From Paenibacillus polymyxa (GTDB lineage: Bacteria > Bacillota > Bacilli > Paenibacillales > Paenibacillaceae), in the NCBI RefSeq assembly GCF_015710975.1, contig NZ_CP049783.1, positions 4,569,501 to 4,633,500 of the forward strand: a DNA stretch of 64,000 nucleotides, given 5' to 3'. The notes beneath the pieces are model-generated. The model was not told the origin of the DNA. It did not search any database and worked only from the letters and a program-made list of their open reading frames with translations. Every line of letters begins with the position of its first letter. Position 1 is the first letter of the stretch. The position numbers were made by a program, and so were the translations under genes. Positions 39,638 to 48,991 of this stretch are shown one piece after another.

Positions 39638-40426
39638 ATGCAACCTTTAGTATTTGATGGTGTGGGGTCAGCGCAGGTTTATGAAGAAGGCGGAAGGCTC
39701 AAGTTTCTTGATGATAAAATCACAAAAGTAACTTTGCAATTGCAGTTTGATTGGGACAAAGTAATGGGCGGCGATAGTGGATATGCATTCCACTATACTG
39801 CTAAGGATTTAGGGGATAAGGCCTCTATGGAAGTTCCTCGTTACTCTGATATTTTGGCTGAGTTGTCTCAAGGGGCTGAATCAGAAAAAGGCACAGTTCA
39901 ATTTGATGAGGTAGAGCAAGGATTTTTGACCGCTACTGAGGGCTATAAATTAAAGGCTCCAACGAAGTATAACGGAACCTTTATAGATAAGAGTGACCGT
40001 GTTTACTTAAAAGACGCTGACACAGGAGAACTTACTGAACTGACTCGTGTTGCGTCTACTCCAACAGCAGAACAGTACGTAGTTACAGCTGATGGAAAAA
40101 TTACATCTGATGTTGCAAACGAAGGGAAGTTAATAACTGTTACGTTCAAATGGTCAAAAGAGAATGCTACAAGAAGTAGCTTAAGCGGTAAACGCCGTCC
40201 GAAGCCATTTAAACTGGTACACCGTTTTTCCTTAACCGATGATCGGAACGGTAAAGAAGTCCCTTGCCAGCTCACTATTTGGAAGGCTCTCGGGGGCGGA
40301 ACTTTGGACGTGTCCCAAGAACGCAAAAAGCCAACCACTAACACATTGGCACTGGAGATTATGGAACCGGATATCACGCCGGAAAACCCTAACGGATATG
40401 CAGTGGAAATCATTTTCGGTATCTAA
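39638..40426 (+). CDS. Major tail tube protein
   Basis: A 262-residue protein with AAGGAGG before the ATG. Segments VQLQFDW-type strands (KITKVTLQLQFDWDKVMGGD), MEVPRYSDILAELSQGAESE, GYKLKAPTKYNGTFIDKSDR, YVVTADGKITSDVANEG, then HRFSLTDDRNGKEVPCQLTI and a C-terminal GYAVEIIFGI. Beta-sandwich composition, length and its place just before the tail assembly chaperone identify it as the tube subunit of a long non-contractile tail. Highly expressed by expectation; flanked by terminator-like hairpins on both sides. Confidence 0.85.
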   Translation: MQPLVFDGVGSAQVYEEGGRLKFLDDKITKVTLQLQFDWDKVMGGDSGYAFHYTAKDLGDKASMEVPRYSDILAELSQGAESEKGTVQFDEVEQGFLTATEGYKLKAPTKYNGTFIDKSDRVYLKDADTGELTELTRVASTPTAEQYVVTADGKITSDVANEGKLITVTFKWSKENATRSSLSGKRRPKPFKLVHRFSLTDDRNGKEVPCQLTIWKALGGGTLDVSQERKKPTTNTLALEIMEPDITPENPNGYAVEIIFGI

Positions 40427-40440
40427 TTAATCACTAACCC

Positions 40441-40467
40441 AACCCCCTACCAGAGCGATAGGGGGTT
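40441..40467 (+). terminator. Hairpin after the tail tube gene
   Basis: AACCCCCTA (40441-40449) and TAGGGGGTT (40459-40467) form a 9-bp perfect stem. There is only CATAC rather than a T tract after it, so it may be a weak terminator or an mRNA 3'-end stabiliser that limits tail-chaperone expression relative to the tube. Confidence 0.55.
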
Positions 40468-40489
40468 CATACATTGAGGAGGAAATTTA

Positions 40490-40831
40490 ATGAGTACAGA
40501 CAAACAGTTGGATAAAACTCTTAATATAGGTTCAGAAATTCGGTTGGCAGAGGGCATCAAAAAGCATGTGAAGATCGGGACTATTGCATTGATACGTCAG
40601 GTTCGTGAAGAAATGGATGGTGTAGTACACAAGTTTTCCTTTTCGATAGGCCGGAAAAAATGGGAGGCTACCGAAGACCGGGAAGCAGTTGACTGGCCTA
40701 AAGTGGAGGAAATGTACAAAAAGGTGTTTAATCTCGTGCTGGTTGAGGAAATAACGGAAAAAGAGTACGAACTGATTGACCAGGACGGTATTGCAGTACT
40801 GGATGATTTGTTAGACCGATTTCTATTCTGA
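40490..40831 (+). CDS. Tail assembly chaperone, short product (gpG-like)
   Basis: A 113-residue acidic/helical protein, GAGGAGG before the ATG. Position between the major tail protein and tape measure gene is the invariant place of the tail assembly chaperone. The frame stops at 40829, but a second frame rich in acidic residues continues without its own start, pointing to programmed frameshifting. It binds the tape measure protein during tail assembly and is absent from the mature virion in known systems. Confidence 0.8.
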   Translation: MSTDKQLDKTLNIGSEIRLAEGIKKHVKIGTIALIRQVREEMDGVVHKFSFSIGRKKWEATEDREAVDWPKVEEMYKKVFNLVLVEEITEKEYELIDQDGIAVLDDLLDRFLF

Positions 40832-41117
40832 GTCGTTTCCTCCAGATGAAGAGTCAGATGAGGAAGATGAACAGGAGGAGTCTAACCCTGTCGAGGATGA
40901 GCATGAAACGGACTGGTTAGAACTTTGGGCTTTATGTGTGAGCAATGGTATTTCTGATTCGGAGTGGTCTAATATGACTATTCCAAAAATTAGAGCGCTC
41001 ATGAAGGCCAAGAACAGAAACCGGGAATTTGAAATCATTCTTCACGGTGGCAATGTGGAGAATAAAAAACCGAAGAAGGTCAAGTCACTATCTGATCTTG
41101 GTTTCTTCGCCAAGTAA
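40820..41117 (+). CDS. Tail assembly chaperone frameshift extension (gpT part, +1)
   Basis: After codon TTT (40820-40822, F111), a shift of +1 at TTT-C reads TAT TCT GAG TCG TTT..., giving YSESFPPDEESDEEDEQEES... and LGFFAK at 41117: a fused product of about 208 residues. The P-site phenylalanine tRNA can re-pair perfectly with TTC, and the in-frame next codon CTA is a likely slow leucine codon. The extension has no ATG/GTG start with a ribosome site. Lambda uses -1; +1 or -2 is used by some other phages. Confidence 0.7.
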
Positions 41118-41121
41118 ATTA

Positions 41122-41156
41122 AGAGGCATCCGCAATCATGCAGGATGCCTCTTTTT
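41122..41156 (+). terminator. Terminator before the tape measure gene
   Basis: AGAGGCATCC (41122-41131) and GGATGCCTCT (41143-41152), a 10-bp perfect stem, followed by TTTTC. It lies directly after the chaperone stop, so tape measure transcription must read through it. Confidence 0.75.
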
Positions 41157-41207
41157 CTGTATTCAGGGCAGGAAAAGTTTCCTGAACCTTATGAAGAGGT
41201 GAGTAAA

Positions 41208-44200
41208 GTGGCGGATTTAAGTAAAGATGTAGTAGGTGCGCGTATAAGCTTGGATACAACCAAGATACTACCCGCATTCAAGGTGATCGACAATGGAGCA
41301 AGGGCGAATGCTGAATCTTTTAAGGTTTTAAATTCAGAACTCGGACTAAGTGAGAAGAATTTTAAATCTCTCGCCAGTAGCGCAGACAAGTTTGCTCTTT
41401 CAGCCGAGGACAGACGAAAGAAGATCCTTGCTGAATCCGAAGCGCTCGTTAAGCAACGCACCGCGCAGGCCGAATTGAATACTGCTCGAAAGAATCAGTT
41501 AGATCAGGCCAATAAGATAACTGACGAAAAGCTAAGAGCGCAGCAGGCTATTGTTAAAAAGCGTGAGGATGCAATTGAGCAGCAGGAACGAGAGCATCTA
41601 AAACGGATGGAAGCCCTTCAAAATAAGGCGACATCAACCGGGCAGAGAGCTGCTAAAATTTCAGGGGCAGGAACGGATGATAAGACGCGGGAACGTGTCC
41701 TCATGCAAGAACAGGCTATCCGTATGAAGTTACAGCAAATGGCTGATAAGGAAGCACAGCAAGCAAGGAAAAACGCTCAAGATTATGAGAAGTTCTGGAT
41801 TAATGCTTTACGGACCAGGGAGCAGAAGGAGGCACAAGTCCGAGAGAAGGTCCTTCAGGAAGAACAGAAAATCAGGCGTTCATTAAGTCAAACCGAAACG
41901 CAGATGAAGCAAACCTTTAACATTACGCCAAGTTGGATAGGCAAGCTTGGGGATATGGCTACCCATGCCGCTGTATTCCACACGGCATATGCCGCTATGC
42001 ACAAGGTACAGGAAGCCTTAAGAGAGGGCATAGTCGGCATTGAATCTAATATGGCTGGCTATGTCCAGACGAATGAGCATTATTTCCTTGAGTACAACGA
42101 GGGTACTAAGGAAATGGTGATGAACACTGAGAGGTTGCACGACGAGACAACCAAATTTATCAGGACGGCTCATGATCTTGGTTCTGAAATCATGGACGTT
42201 ACCGAATCAGCACGTTTATGGGGCCGGATGTATAAGGATGCAGGCGTTGTTCAGGAGATGGTACGCAAGTCAACAATGCTCAGTACCGTTGACCTTGTAT
42301 CCTTGGAAGATGCGACCAAGTCTATGGAGTCTACCTTTGCTCAATACGGTGTACAAATCAAGGACAGTAATGACGCTATGGTGCTTGGTGGACGCGTTCT
42401 GGATTCTTGGTCCAAGGTTGCCCATGATACGATGGCCCCGGCTAGAGACTTGGGAGCTGCCTTTGAACGGACAGGTAAGATAGCGGCGGAAACTGGTGTT
42501 TCATTTGACTTTATGAATGGCTTGATTTCAGCCGGTATACGTAACACGGCGCTGAGTGGGGAAAACCTGGGTAACATGTGGAAAACAGTCTTGGGTACGA
42601 TCCGTACAGATAAAGCGGTTGCAGAGATTGAAAGATTAGGAGTTCAAACAAAAGAGGTTGTAAATGGTACAGAGCAGTGGAAAAAGGCAGAAGACATCCT
42701 GTTAGAGTTATCGACCAAAGTAATCGACAAAAACTATGACCTTACGAAATCCTACGCTGATATATCGCGTGGCGTATATCAATACGCAAAATTAGCTGCT
42801 TCACTGAATGCTGGGGACATTTTGTTGGGTACTGCGGCCTCTATCGGTTCAACCGGATCGACAATGGAGTATCTTAAAGTCCAGATGGATACGATTCAGC
42901 GTAAGGCAGCTCAGACGAAGGCTTCGTTATTGGAAATATTCAATAATGCTGGAGATGATGGACTGCGGCGTACGATCAAGGATGTTCTGGACGCTATTGA
43001 CCAATTGCTAATTGGGCTTACAAAAGTACCTCCTGGTGTGTTTGAAGGAACGGCGGCTATCGGCGGGCTACTTCTTGCCTATAAAGCTCTAAGCGGTCCA
43101 ATCATGAATGTAATTGCTGCTGTAAAAGTATTGACGACTGCAAAGGCTGCGGAAACTGCCGCTATTGGCGCTAATACGGTAGCTAACAATGTTAATATTG
43201 TTTCCTCACAAGGAGCCACTCTTTCAACGGTCCAAAGAGTTGCGGCAACCGAAGGAGCTACAGTAGCACAAGGAGCTTTAACCGTAGCAACCGAGGGGGC
43301 TACAGTTGCTACGAAATCATTGTCTGTCGCTCAAGCAACGGCAACCGTCACAACAGCGGCCGCTACAGCAGGATTGAGCTTACTTGTTGGCGCAATAGCG
43401 CTCGTAGCGATGAATAGTGGTAAGGAAGAAAAAGCTGCGAGAGATCGGATTCAAAACTTAAAGGATCAAGACTCAGCATCACAACAAATGGTTAGTCAGT
43501 ACCAACGACAGATAGAATTGTTACCGAAATTGGCTAATGCACATCGTTCTCTTGAACAGTCGTTAAAGCAAAGCAGTGGTTCAGTAGAAAAGGAAACAAA
43601 AGTAAAAAAACAACTCGAAGAGGTTTCTAAAGCGCTGGTCATCACTCTTGGAAAAGAAGGAGCCAAACAGCTTGAAGCTGCTGGTTATACCGATGAAGCT
43701 GTGCAGGTGCAAGTTGATGCCTTGAACAAACTCATCGAGAAGCAGAATGAAGCCCGGAAAAATGTATTGAAAGATCAGCAAGCGCAATTAATCGAACAAC
43801 AAAAACAAAAAATAAATGAAATCACAGAAGCTACAAAAGAACTGGAACGAGTAAAAAAGATCATTGCTAATCCAATTGGGAATTTTTTAGGGACAGGAGA
43901 ATTTAAGGAAGATGCTGCGAAGTTAGAAGAAAAAATAAAAACATTAGAACAAGAAAATAACAAGCTCACTTTATCTGTAACAGAAGTAGGAGTAGCTTTA
44001 GGCCAAGCAGCTATTGAAACTGACCAATTTGCTGGGAAAGCTGGAACAGCAACCGAAAGTGTTAAATCACAGGAGGAAGCTCTTGCCGATTTAAGAGAAC
44101 AGATTCAGGGTAATGGTAAGGCAATTTCTGAGATGAACACTGTTTTAAATGATCTTGCAAATAAACAGTCCATGAACGCAGAAGCTGCGGCTGAACTAAT

Positions 44201-46622
44201 TCTCAAATACCCTCAATTAGCTTCGGAGATTTACAAAACATCTGAGGGATGGGCTTTTGAAAAGAATGCACTCGAAGTTGTTCGTAAAGCTAAAATTCAA
44301 AAGGCTATAGATGATCTAAAGTCTGAAAAAGCTTCCAGTTTAAGTGCAAAACTTGAGTCTGATGATCGTATCGCAGTCTACATTAAAGAGGCAGGAGCGA
44401 TTAAGAGTCTTGCTGAGTTAAAAGCTAGATTGAATGGAGTTATGGCTCAAAGTTCATTAGAAGTTTTTAATAAACAAAAAGAACTAAACAACATGACCGG
44501 AGTGAAATCTTTCCTAAATGCTCCTTTTCAGAACCAGTTAAACCAAGACAAGAAAAACATGGAGCAAAGCAAAAAAGATATAGGCGAAATATATAGCGGA
44601 TACGAGAAAGATATGAAGCAGTATGACTCTCAGATTAATGCTTTAACCAAGCTATATAACGATCCTAAATTTGGTGTGAGTTCTTCTGGTTCAAAAAAAT
44701 CGAAGGGGAGCGGGGGCAAAAAAGGCAAGAGTGATGCAGAACGTGCAGCTGAAAAAGCAGTCAAGGACGCATCTGCGGCACGAAAAGATAGTTATGATGA
44801 CGATCTTGATAACTTTAAGTACATCGCTGAACGAAATGAATGGTCTATAAACCAGCAGATTGCTGGATACAAACGACTGGCTCAACGACATAAGCAGTAC
44901 CTATCGGAAGATAAGGATGCAATGAAACAATGGAGCCGCGATGTTCAGAAACTGAATGATTCAAGATTTCAGGAAGACGTGGAGAATCTTGAGCGAAGAA
45001 CTGAGCGTATGCGGCAGGCCAATAAACAAGAAATTGAGATGGTAAAAACCAGCCTGGATTTTTACAAGAAGGAACAATCTAAATCTTACTTGCTACCAGC
45101 AAATAGGCGTGAAATCCAAAAGCAAATTTATGATCTGTCCGTGAAGTATAACGAGCTTCGATACCAAAACTCGGAAAAATGGATTGATAAAGAAACTTCC
45201 AAAATGGAAATGGCGGGGCAAACCCAAATTGCTATCCTCAAAATGGAATATGACGCTTATATGCGTATGAGTAAGGCAAAGGATCGTACCGCCGAACAAA
45301 GTTTTGAGTTGCAACAGAAGATTTATGAGAAACGTAAAGCTCTGGAAGATGAGTTCCTGTCCGACTTCCAAAAGAGAATCAATTACCAGAAGAGTATGGA
45401 AGCCATATCCGTTTCTGATCAGCTTAATGCATGGACGAAAATGCAGGCTCTTTACAAAGAAGGATCAGAACAACGGATGGAAATTGATGTACAGGTCCAT
45501 GATTTGAAGAAGCAACTTTTGGAGGATCAGAAGAAGGCTGCTACCGAAGCTGCCAAGAAGGAAAAGGAAGCACTTGAAAAGACTCGGGATGAGGAAGTAA
45601 AGCGGATTGAGGCGGAACGGGATGCTTTTATCGAGGCTCAGGACGCTAAAATTAAGGCCATAGACGACTTGCTTGCCAAAATGCAGACAGCTAATGAAGA
45701 CGAGGATTATGAACGTGCAATGGCGGAGAAACAAGCGCGCCTTGCCCTGCTACAGTCTGCTGTCGGTCCGGAAGGTATTGCTGAACGAAAACAGACTGAA
45801 AAAGATATTGAAGATATGCAGCGGGAACATAACCGAACGCTGGCTAAGCGTGGATTGGAGGATCAGAAGAAGAAGCTCCAAGACGAGAAGACTGAGCGGG
45901 AAAAGGATTACAATGACCAGATTGAAGCTGCCAAACAGCATTATGATCAGCTTGCTGAGAAATACGATGAGTATTCAGACGGAGTTGAATCTAAAGCTGA
46001 AGATTTGAAAAATACTCAGATTTCAAAGGAATCTGAGAAAAACGCAGAAATCTTGCGTCAGTTGGATCAATTCATCTTAGACTATCAAATGAAAATGGCT
46101 GAAATCAATGCTACCTCATTGTCTGCATCCTTTGATACAGGTTCCTCAATATCAGAAAAGGACAGCGATTTGGCGAGATACAATTCTAATATTGACAAAT
46201 GGTATTCAGCAGGCGCTGCCGAGAAGGCTAAACTGCACGAGGAAAATGCTGCTCTGCGGAATAAGTATGGCATTAAGAAGGATACAGGGAAACTTCAAAA
46301 ATTCCATTCTGGTGGGATCGTTCAAGGCCAGAAGGGAGCAGAGGTACCCGTCATTGCCCGAGAAGGGGAAATGTATTTGAATGGTCAACAACAGAGCAAC
46401 TTGTGGAAGATTATCAATTTTAAGATGCCGAAACTTAATTTCTCCATGCCAGACTTCTCTATGCCAATGGCTTCGGGCGGTTCAAATCCGCAGCAAATCA
46501 GCAACCAGTTCGTAATAAAATCAGGTGATACTTATATTGAAGACGAATCCGCAGCAAAGGTGTTTTGGAGCGAAAGGGACAACTTTGTACGGAGGTTGCA
46601 AACGAGGGGAGGCAAGTCTTAA
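41208..46622 (+). CDS. Tail tape measure protein
   Basis: Open from ATG 41145, but AAGAGGTGAG sets GTG 41208, giving about 1,804 residues. N-terminal coiled coils with KQR/EEQ-rich heptads; a TP901-type tape measure core around residues 300-560 (MDVTESARLWGRMYKDAGVV, LISAGIRNTALSGENLGNMW); hydrophobic helices (GGLLLAYKALSGPIMNVIAA, AGLSLLVGAIALVAM); more coiled coil; and a C-terminal SGGIVQGQKGAEVPVIAREG typical of tape measures. It sets tail length, and at ~0.15 nm per residue would predict a tail near 270 nm (general rule). No lysozyme or peptidase domain is evident. Confidence 0.93.
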   Translation: MADLSKDVVGARISLDTTKILPAFKVIDNGARANAESFKVLNSELGLSEKNFKSLASSADKFALSAEDRRKKILAESEALVKQRTAQAELNTARKNQLDQANKITDEKLRAQQAIVKKREDAIEQQEREHLKRMEALQNKATSTGQRAAKISGAGTDDKTRERVLMQEQAIRMKLQQMADKEAQQARKNAQDYEKFWINALRTREQKEAQVREKVLQEEQKIRRSLSQTETQMKQTFNITPSWIGKLGDMATHAAVFHTAYAAMHKVQEALREGIVGIESNMAGYVQTNEHYFLEYNEGTKEMVMNTERLHDETTKFIRTAHDLGSEIMDVTESARLWGRMYKDAGVVQEMVRKSTMLSTVDLVSLEDATKSMESTFAQYGVQIKDSNDAMVLGGRVLDSWSKVAHDTMAPARDLGAAFERTGKIAAETGVSFDFMNGLISAGIRNTALSGENLGNMWKTVLGTIRTDKAVAEIERLGVQTKEVVNGTEQWKKAEDILLELSTKVIDKNYDLTKSYADISRGVYQYAKLAASLNAGDILLGTAASIGSTGSTMEYLKVQMDTIQRKAAQTKASLLEIFNNAGDDGLRRTIKDVLDAIDQLLIGLTKVPPGVFEGTAAIGGLLLAYKALSGPIMNVIAAVKVLTTAKAAETAAIGANTVANNVNIVSSQGATLSTVQRVAATEGATVAQGALTVATEGATVATKSLSVAQATATVTTAAATAGLSLLVGAIALVAMNSGKEEKAARDRIQNLKDQDSASQQMVSQYQRQIELLPKLANAHRSLEQSLKQSSGSVEKETKVKKQLEEVSKALVITLGKEGAKQLEAAGYTDEAVQVQVDALNKLIEKQNEARKNVLKDQQAQLIEQQKQKINEITEATKELERVKKIIANPIGNFLGTGEFKEDAAKLEEKIKTLEQENNKLTLSVTEVGVALGQAAIETDQFAGKAGTATESVKSQEEALADLREQIQGNGKAISEMNTVLNDLANKQSMNAEAAAELILKYPQLASEIYKTSEGWAFEKNALEVVRKAKIQKAIDDLKSEKASSLSAKLESDDRIAVYIKEAGAIKSLAELKARLNGVMAQSSLEVFNKQKELNNMTGVKSFLNAPFQNQLNQDKKNMEQSKKDIGEIYSGYEKDMKQYDSQINALTKLYNDPKFGVSSSGSKKSKGSGGKKGKSDAERAAEKAVKDASAARKDSYDDDLDNFKYIAERNEWSINQQIAGYKRLAQRHKQYLSEDKDAMKQWSRDVQKLNDSRFQEDVENLERRTERMRQANKQEIEMVKTSLDFYKKEQSKSYLLPANRREIQKQIYDLSVKYNELRYQNSEKWIDKETSKMEMAGQTQIAILKMEYDAYMRMSKAKDRTAEQSFELQQKIYEKRKALEDEFLSDFQKRINYQKSMEAISVSDQLNAWTKMQALYKEGSEQRMEIDVQVHDLKKQLLEDQKKAATEAAKKEKEALEKTRDEEVKRIEAERDAFIEAQDAKIKAIDDLLAKMQTANEDEDYERAMAEKQARLALLQSAVGPEGIAERKQTEKDIEDMQREHNRTLAKRGLEDQKKKLQDEKTEREKDYNDQIEAAKQHYDQLAEKYDEYSDGVESKAEDLKNTQISKESEKNAEILRQLDQFILDYQMKMAEINATSLSASFDTGSSISEKDSDLARYNSNIDKWYSAGAAEKAKLHEENAALRNKYGIKKDTGKLQKFHSGGIVQGQKGAEVPVIAREGEMYLNGQQQSNLWKIINFKMPKLNFSMPDFSMPMASGGSNPQQISNQFVIKSGDTYIEDESAAKVFWSERDNFVRRLQTRGGKS

Positions 46623-47176
46623 TGATAGACGCTACGGTGGATGGGAAATCCTTTAAATCCATTGGATTAGGGCTTAAAACTCACAATATACCTGTGTTAC
46701 CACCAACAAAAGACCATAGCCTTGAGATAGCTGAGAGGGATGGAGAGTTGGATTTTGGCAGCACGTATGGAGCGCGGTTAATCAATCTCGAATGCATCCT
46801 AATGGCTGATGATACTACCCTTGATTACCATAGGAGAGTCGCCCAAGTGGCGGCTCTTTTTAATGCCAAAAAAGGGGATATTGTATTCACGTTTTCGGAC
46901 TTACCAGGAAGGCGATATATCGGACGCTATGCCGGGACCTTAGATATCGAAAAGATACTTTGGGATGGTGAGTTAACCATAACAATCAAAATGGGCGAGC
47001 ATCCGTTTCCCGAGAGTGAGGAGAACATTAAAGAGGTGACCATCACACAGTCACCGCAAACAGTTTCTGTTGCGTCAGTTGGAGACGAACGGGCAAGTCC
47101 TGTTATCGTTCTGACCAACATTGGTGAAAGCGACATACGAAATTTTCGAATTGCAAATGAATATCAAATTGAGTAG
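46622..47176 (+). CDS. Distal tail protein (Dit), short N-terminal-type
   Basis: The reading frame opens inside the tape measure gene, but the GGAGGCAAGTC site and ATG 46622 (TAATG overlap) give 184 residues. SFKSIGLGLKTHNIPVLPPT, ERDGELDFGSTYGARLINLE, HRRVAQVAALFNAKKGDIVF, SDLPGRRYIGRYAGTLDIEK fit the N-terminal belt domain of Dit hub proteins. It lacks the usual C-terminal galectin-like domain; a related piece is in the gene at 48992. It forms the hexameric hub at the tail tip. Confidence 0.8.
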   Translation: MIDATVDGKSFKSIGLGLKTHNIPVLPPTKDHSLEIAERDGELDFGSTYGARLINLECILMADDTTLDYHRRVAQVAALFNAKKGDIVFTFSDLPGRRYIGRYAGTLDIEKILWDGELTITIKMGEHPFPESEENIKEVTITQSPQTVSVASVGDERASPVIVLTNIGESDIRNFRIANEYQIE

Positions 47177-47188
47177 GGGGTCTTTATA

Positions 47189-47599
47189 TTGGCAGACATA
47201 TTACTAAGTAAGTCGAACTGGTGGAAAACAGCCTGTATTAATGCGGCTTTGCGTGGAATTAACTTTGCTTCTCCTCAAGCGCTATACATTGCCCTATATA
47301 CCAGTAGCCCTACCGATGCGGATACAGGGCAGGAGGTAAGCGGTGGAGGATATACGCGCCGTGCTGTGGCGTTCTCAGAACCAGTTATAGCGGATCGTAG
47401 AGCTGTTACTTCCAGCGTGGGGGATGTCACTTTTCCGATTGCAACGGCTGAGTGGGGATTGGTAACACATATCGGCATCCGAACGGCTGCAACTGGAGGT
47501 AACTTGATATATCACGGGGCTGTAAAAACGCCGCGTACAGTACAAACAAATGACACGTTACGTTTTATGGCTGGTCAGATAAGCATAGACGAAGGGTAG
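47189..47599 (+). CDS. Tail fibre-like / baseplate structural protein
   Basis: A 136-residue beta-rich protein, TTG start after AGGGGG. WKTACINAALRGINFASPQA, YIALYTSSPTDADTGQEVSG, GGYTRRAVAFSEPVIADRRA, ATAEWGLVTHIGIRTAATGG are characteristic of a widespread phage structural protein found near tail fibres. Probably a tail-tip or fibre-attachment subunit. Exact place in the particle unknown. Confidence 0.75.
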   Translation: MADILLSKSNWWKTACINAALRGINFASPQALYIALYTSSPTDADTGQEVSGGGYTRRAVAFSEPVIADRRAVTSSVGDVTFPIATAEWGLVTHIGIRTAATGGNLIYHGAVKTPRTVQTNDTLRFMAGQISIDEG

Positions 47600-47608
47600 G
47601 TTCTAAAG

Positions 47609-48976
47609 ATGGAAAAAATGTATGCTCCAGTGGTGAATTCGCCGCGCACAGAGTTGGCAGAACTTATTACCGCCACCCTGACCGAAATTAAAGTAACCAA
47701 CGCCGCTGTATTGCTTCAAGGCGAGGGTATAGCAGTTATAGGTAATGGTGATTTAGCGGAAACAATCACATATACAAGCATAGAAGATAACACGCTTAAA
47801 GGATGCGTACGTGGCTTTGAAGGCGTAGCGCGAGCTTGGGCATCCGGTGCTGTGGTAGCGCGTAACTTTACAGCGTCCGATCTTCGAGCGGCACAGCATA
47901 ACATTGAAGCTCTTGATGACAAGTTGCGAGGTATGGAACTTACAGACGCTTATATGTATTATGTGGATGCCGTTAACGGATCAGATTCAAATAATGGTCT
48001 GACCAAGGACAAGGCTTTCAAAACTATCGCCAAAGCGGTCAGCATAATGAAGCCCATAAGCCTGTCCCGGTTCTCTATTGTGCTGTTACCAGGAACGTAC
48101 GATGAAGATGTTGAGATGAAGCACAAGCTGCGTGCTCAGACGCTGGAACTAAAGGGAGAAACAGATGATGCCAGCTTATACAAGGTTAAATCTGTTACTT
48201 TGGACAATTTTACAAACCGCGCAGGCATCTACAACTTAACAATCACAACGACTGAAAAGGTTGGTATATCTCTGGTCTATTGTAATCGAGCTTTGATTGA
48301 GAACGTTGTTATTGAAGGGGTTTCAACAAGCCAGCATGGTATTAGTAGTTATGACGCTAACGCACGGATTGTAAACTGCAAAATTTCTAATCGCAATATT
48401 GGTATAGCTGCTGATGCCCGTTCTTGGTTCTATATCGAAAATTGTACAGGGGCCGGGAACGTTACAGGTATACAATCGCAGCTGGGTTCTATCATCGTCG
48501 TGGCTGGAACTGTTCCAAAAGGTGCAACGGATGAAAAATCGCCATTATCAGGTCAAATATTCGGAAATACGCCTTTCGTGTATCTGCGAAGCGGGGGATA
48601 TACATTGCCGGCTAATTCCACTCCTACTGATGTACCAGTCACTACCGTAATGGAAGACAGCTATTCTATGCGTGATGGAAACGCGGTAGTGATCAATAAA
48701 AGCGGGTGGTACCACATTAATTCATTGGTCACGATAGAAAGCCTCCCAAATAATAAAATCGCTGATATAACAGTGTACAAAAATGGGAGCAACCTAACTA
48801 CCCGCCAAGGAGCTGGGCTAGGGACGGGATTGGTCACATTTTTAACGATGGATGATCAGCAATATCTAGTAGCTGGGGATGTAATATCATTTAAAATCTT
48901 TCAAAGTGACGTGGCAGACCATAACGTATATAACACTCAAATAAGGCTTACATGCATCGGGCAAAGAAGAACGTAA
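47609..48976 (+). CDS. Receptor-binding tail fibre with pectate-lyase-like beta-helix
   Basis: A 455-residue protein. N-terminal ~110 residues attach to the baseplate (AGIAVIGNGDL-like; YTSIEDNTLKGCVRGFEGVA). Then a right-handed beta-helix: YYVDAVNGSDSNNGLTKDKA, FKTIAKAVSIMKPI, then IENVVIEGVSTSQHGISSYD, ARIVNCKISNRNIGIAADAR, typical of Pectate_lyase_3/parallel beta-helix fibres. The C-terminal ~120 residues (GWYHINSLVTIESLPNNKIA, ISFKIFQSDVADHNVYNTQI) look like a C1q/TNF-like jelly-roll head. It probably binds host cell-wall carbohydrate; depolymerase activity is possible but no catalytic residues can be shown. Confidence 0.8.
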   Translation: MEKMYAPVVNSPRTELAELITATLTEIKVTNAAVLLQGEGIAVIGNGDLAETITYTSIEDNTLKGCVRGFEGVARAWASGAVVARNFTASDLRAAQHNIEALDDKLRGMELTDAYMYYVDAVNGSDSNNGLTKDKAFKTIAKAVSIMKPISLSRFSIVLLPGTYDEDVEMKHKLRAQTLELKGETDDASLYKVKSVTLDNFTNRAGIYNLTITTTEKVGISLVYCNRALIENVVIEGVSTSQHGISSYDANARIVNCKISNRNIGIAADARSWFYIENCTGAGNVTGIQSQLGSIIVVAGTVPKGATDEKSPLSGQIFGNTPFVYLRSGGYTLPANSTPTDVPVTTVMEDSYSMRDGNAVVINKSGWYHINSLVTIESLPNNKIADITVYKNGSNLTTRQGAGLGTGLVTFLTMDDQQYLVAGDVISFKIFQSDVADHNVYNTQIRLTCIGQRRT

Positions 48977-48991
48977 TTTAGGAGGAAGGTC

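Noticed and set aside
40823..41038. Minus-strand ORF of 71 residues over the chaperone extension
   Set aside because: Ser-rich translation is the complement of GAA/GAT-rich coding sequence; no ribosome site. It is an antisense shadow of the frameshift extension.
41145..41207. Upstream start for the tape measure protein
   Set aside because: The ATG at 41145 lies inside a terminator hairpin with no ribosome site; GTG 41208 has AAGAGGTGAG.
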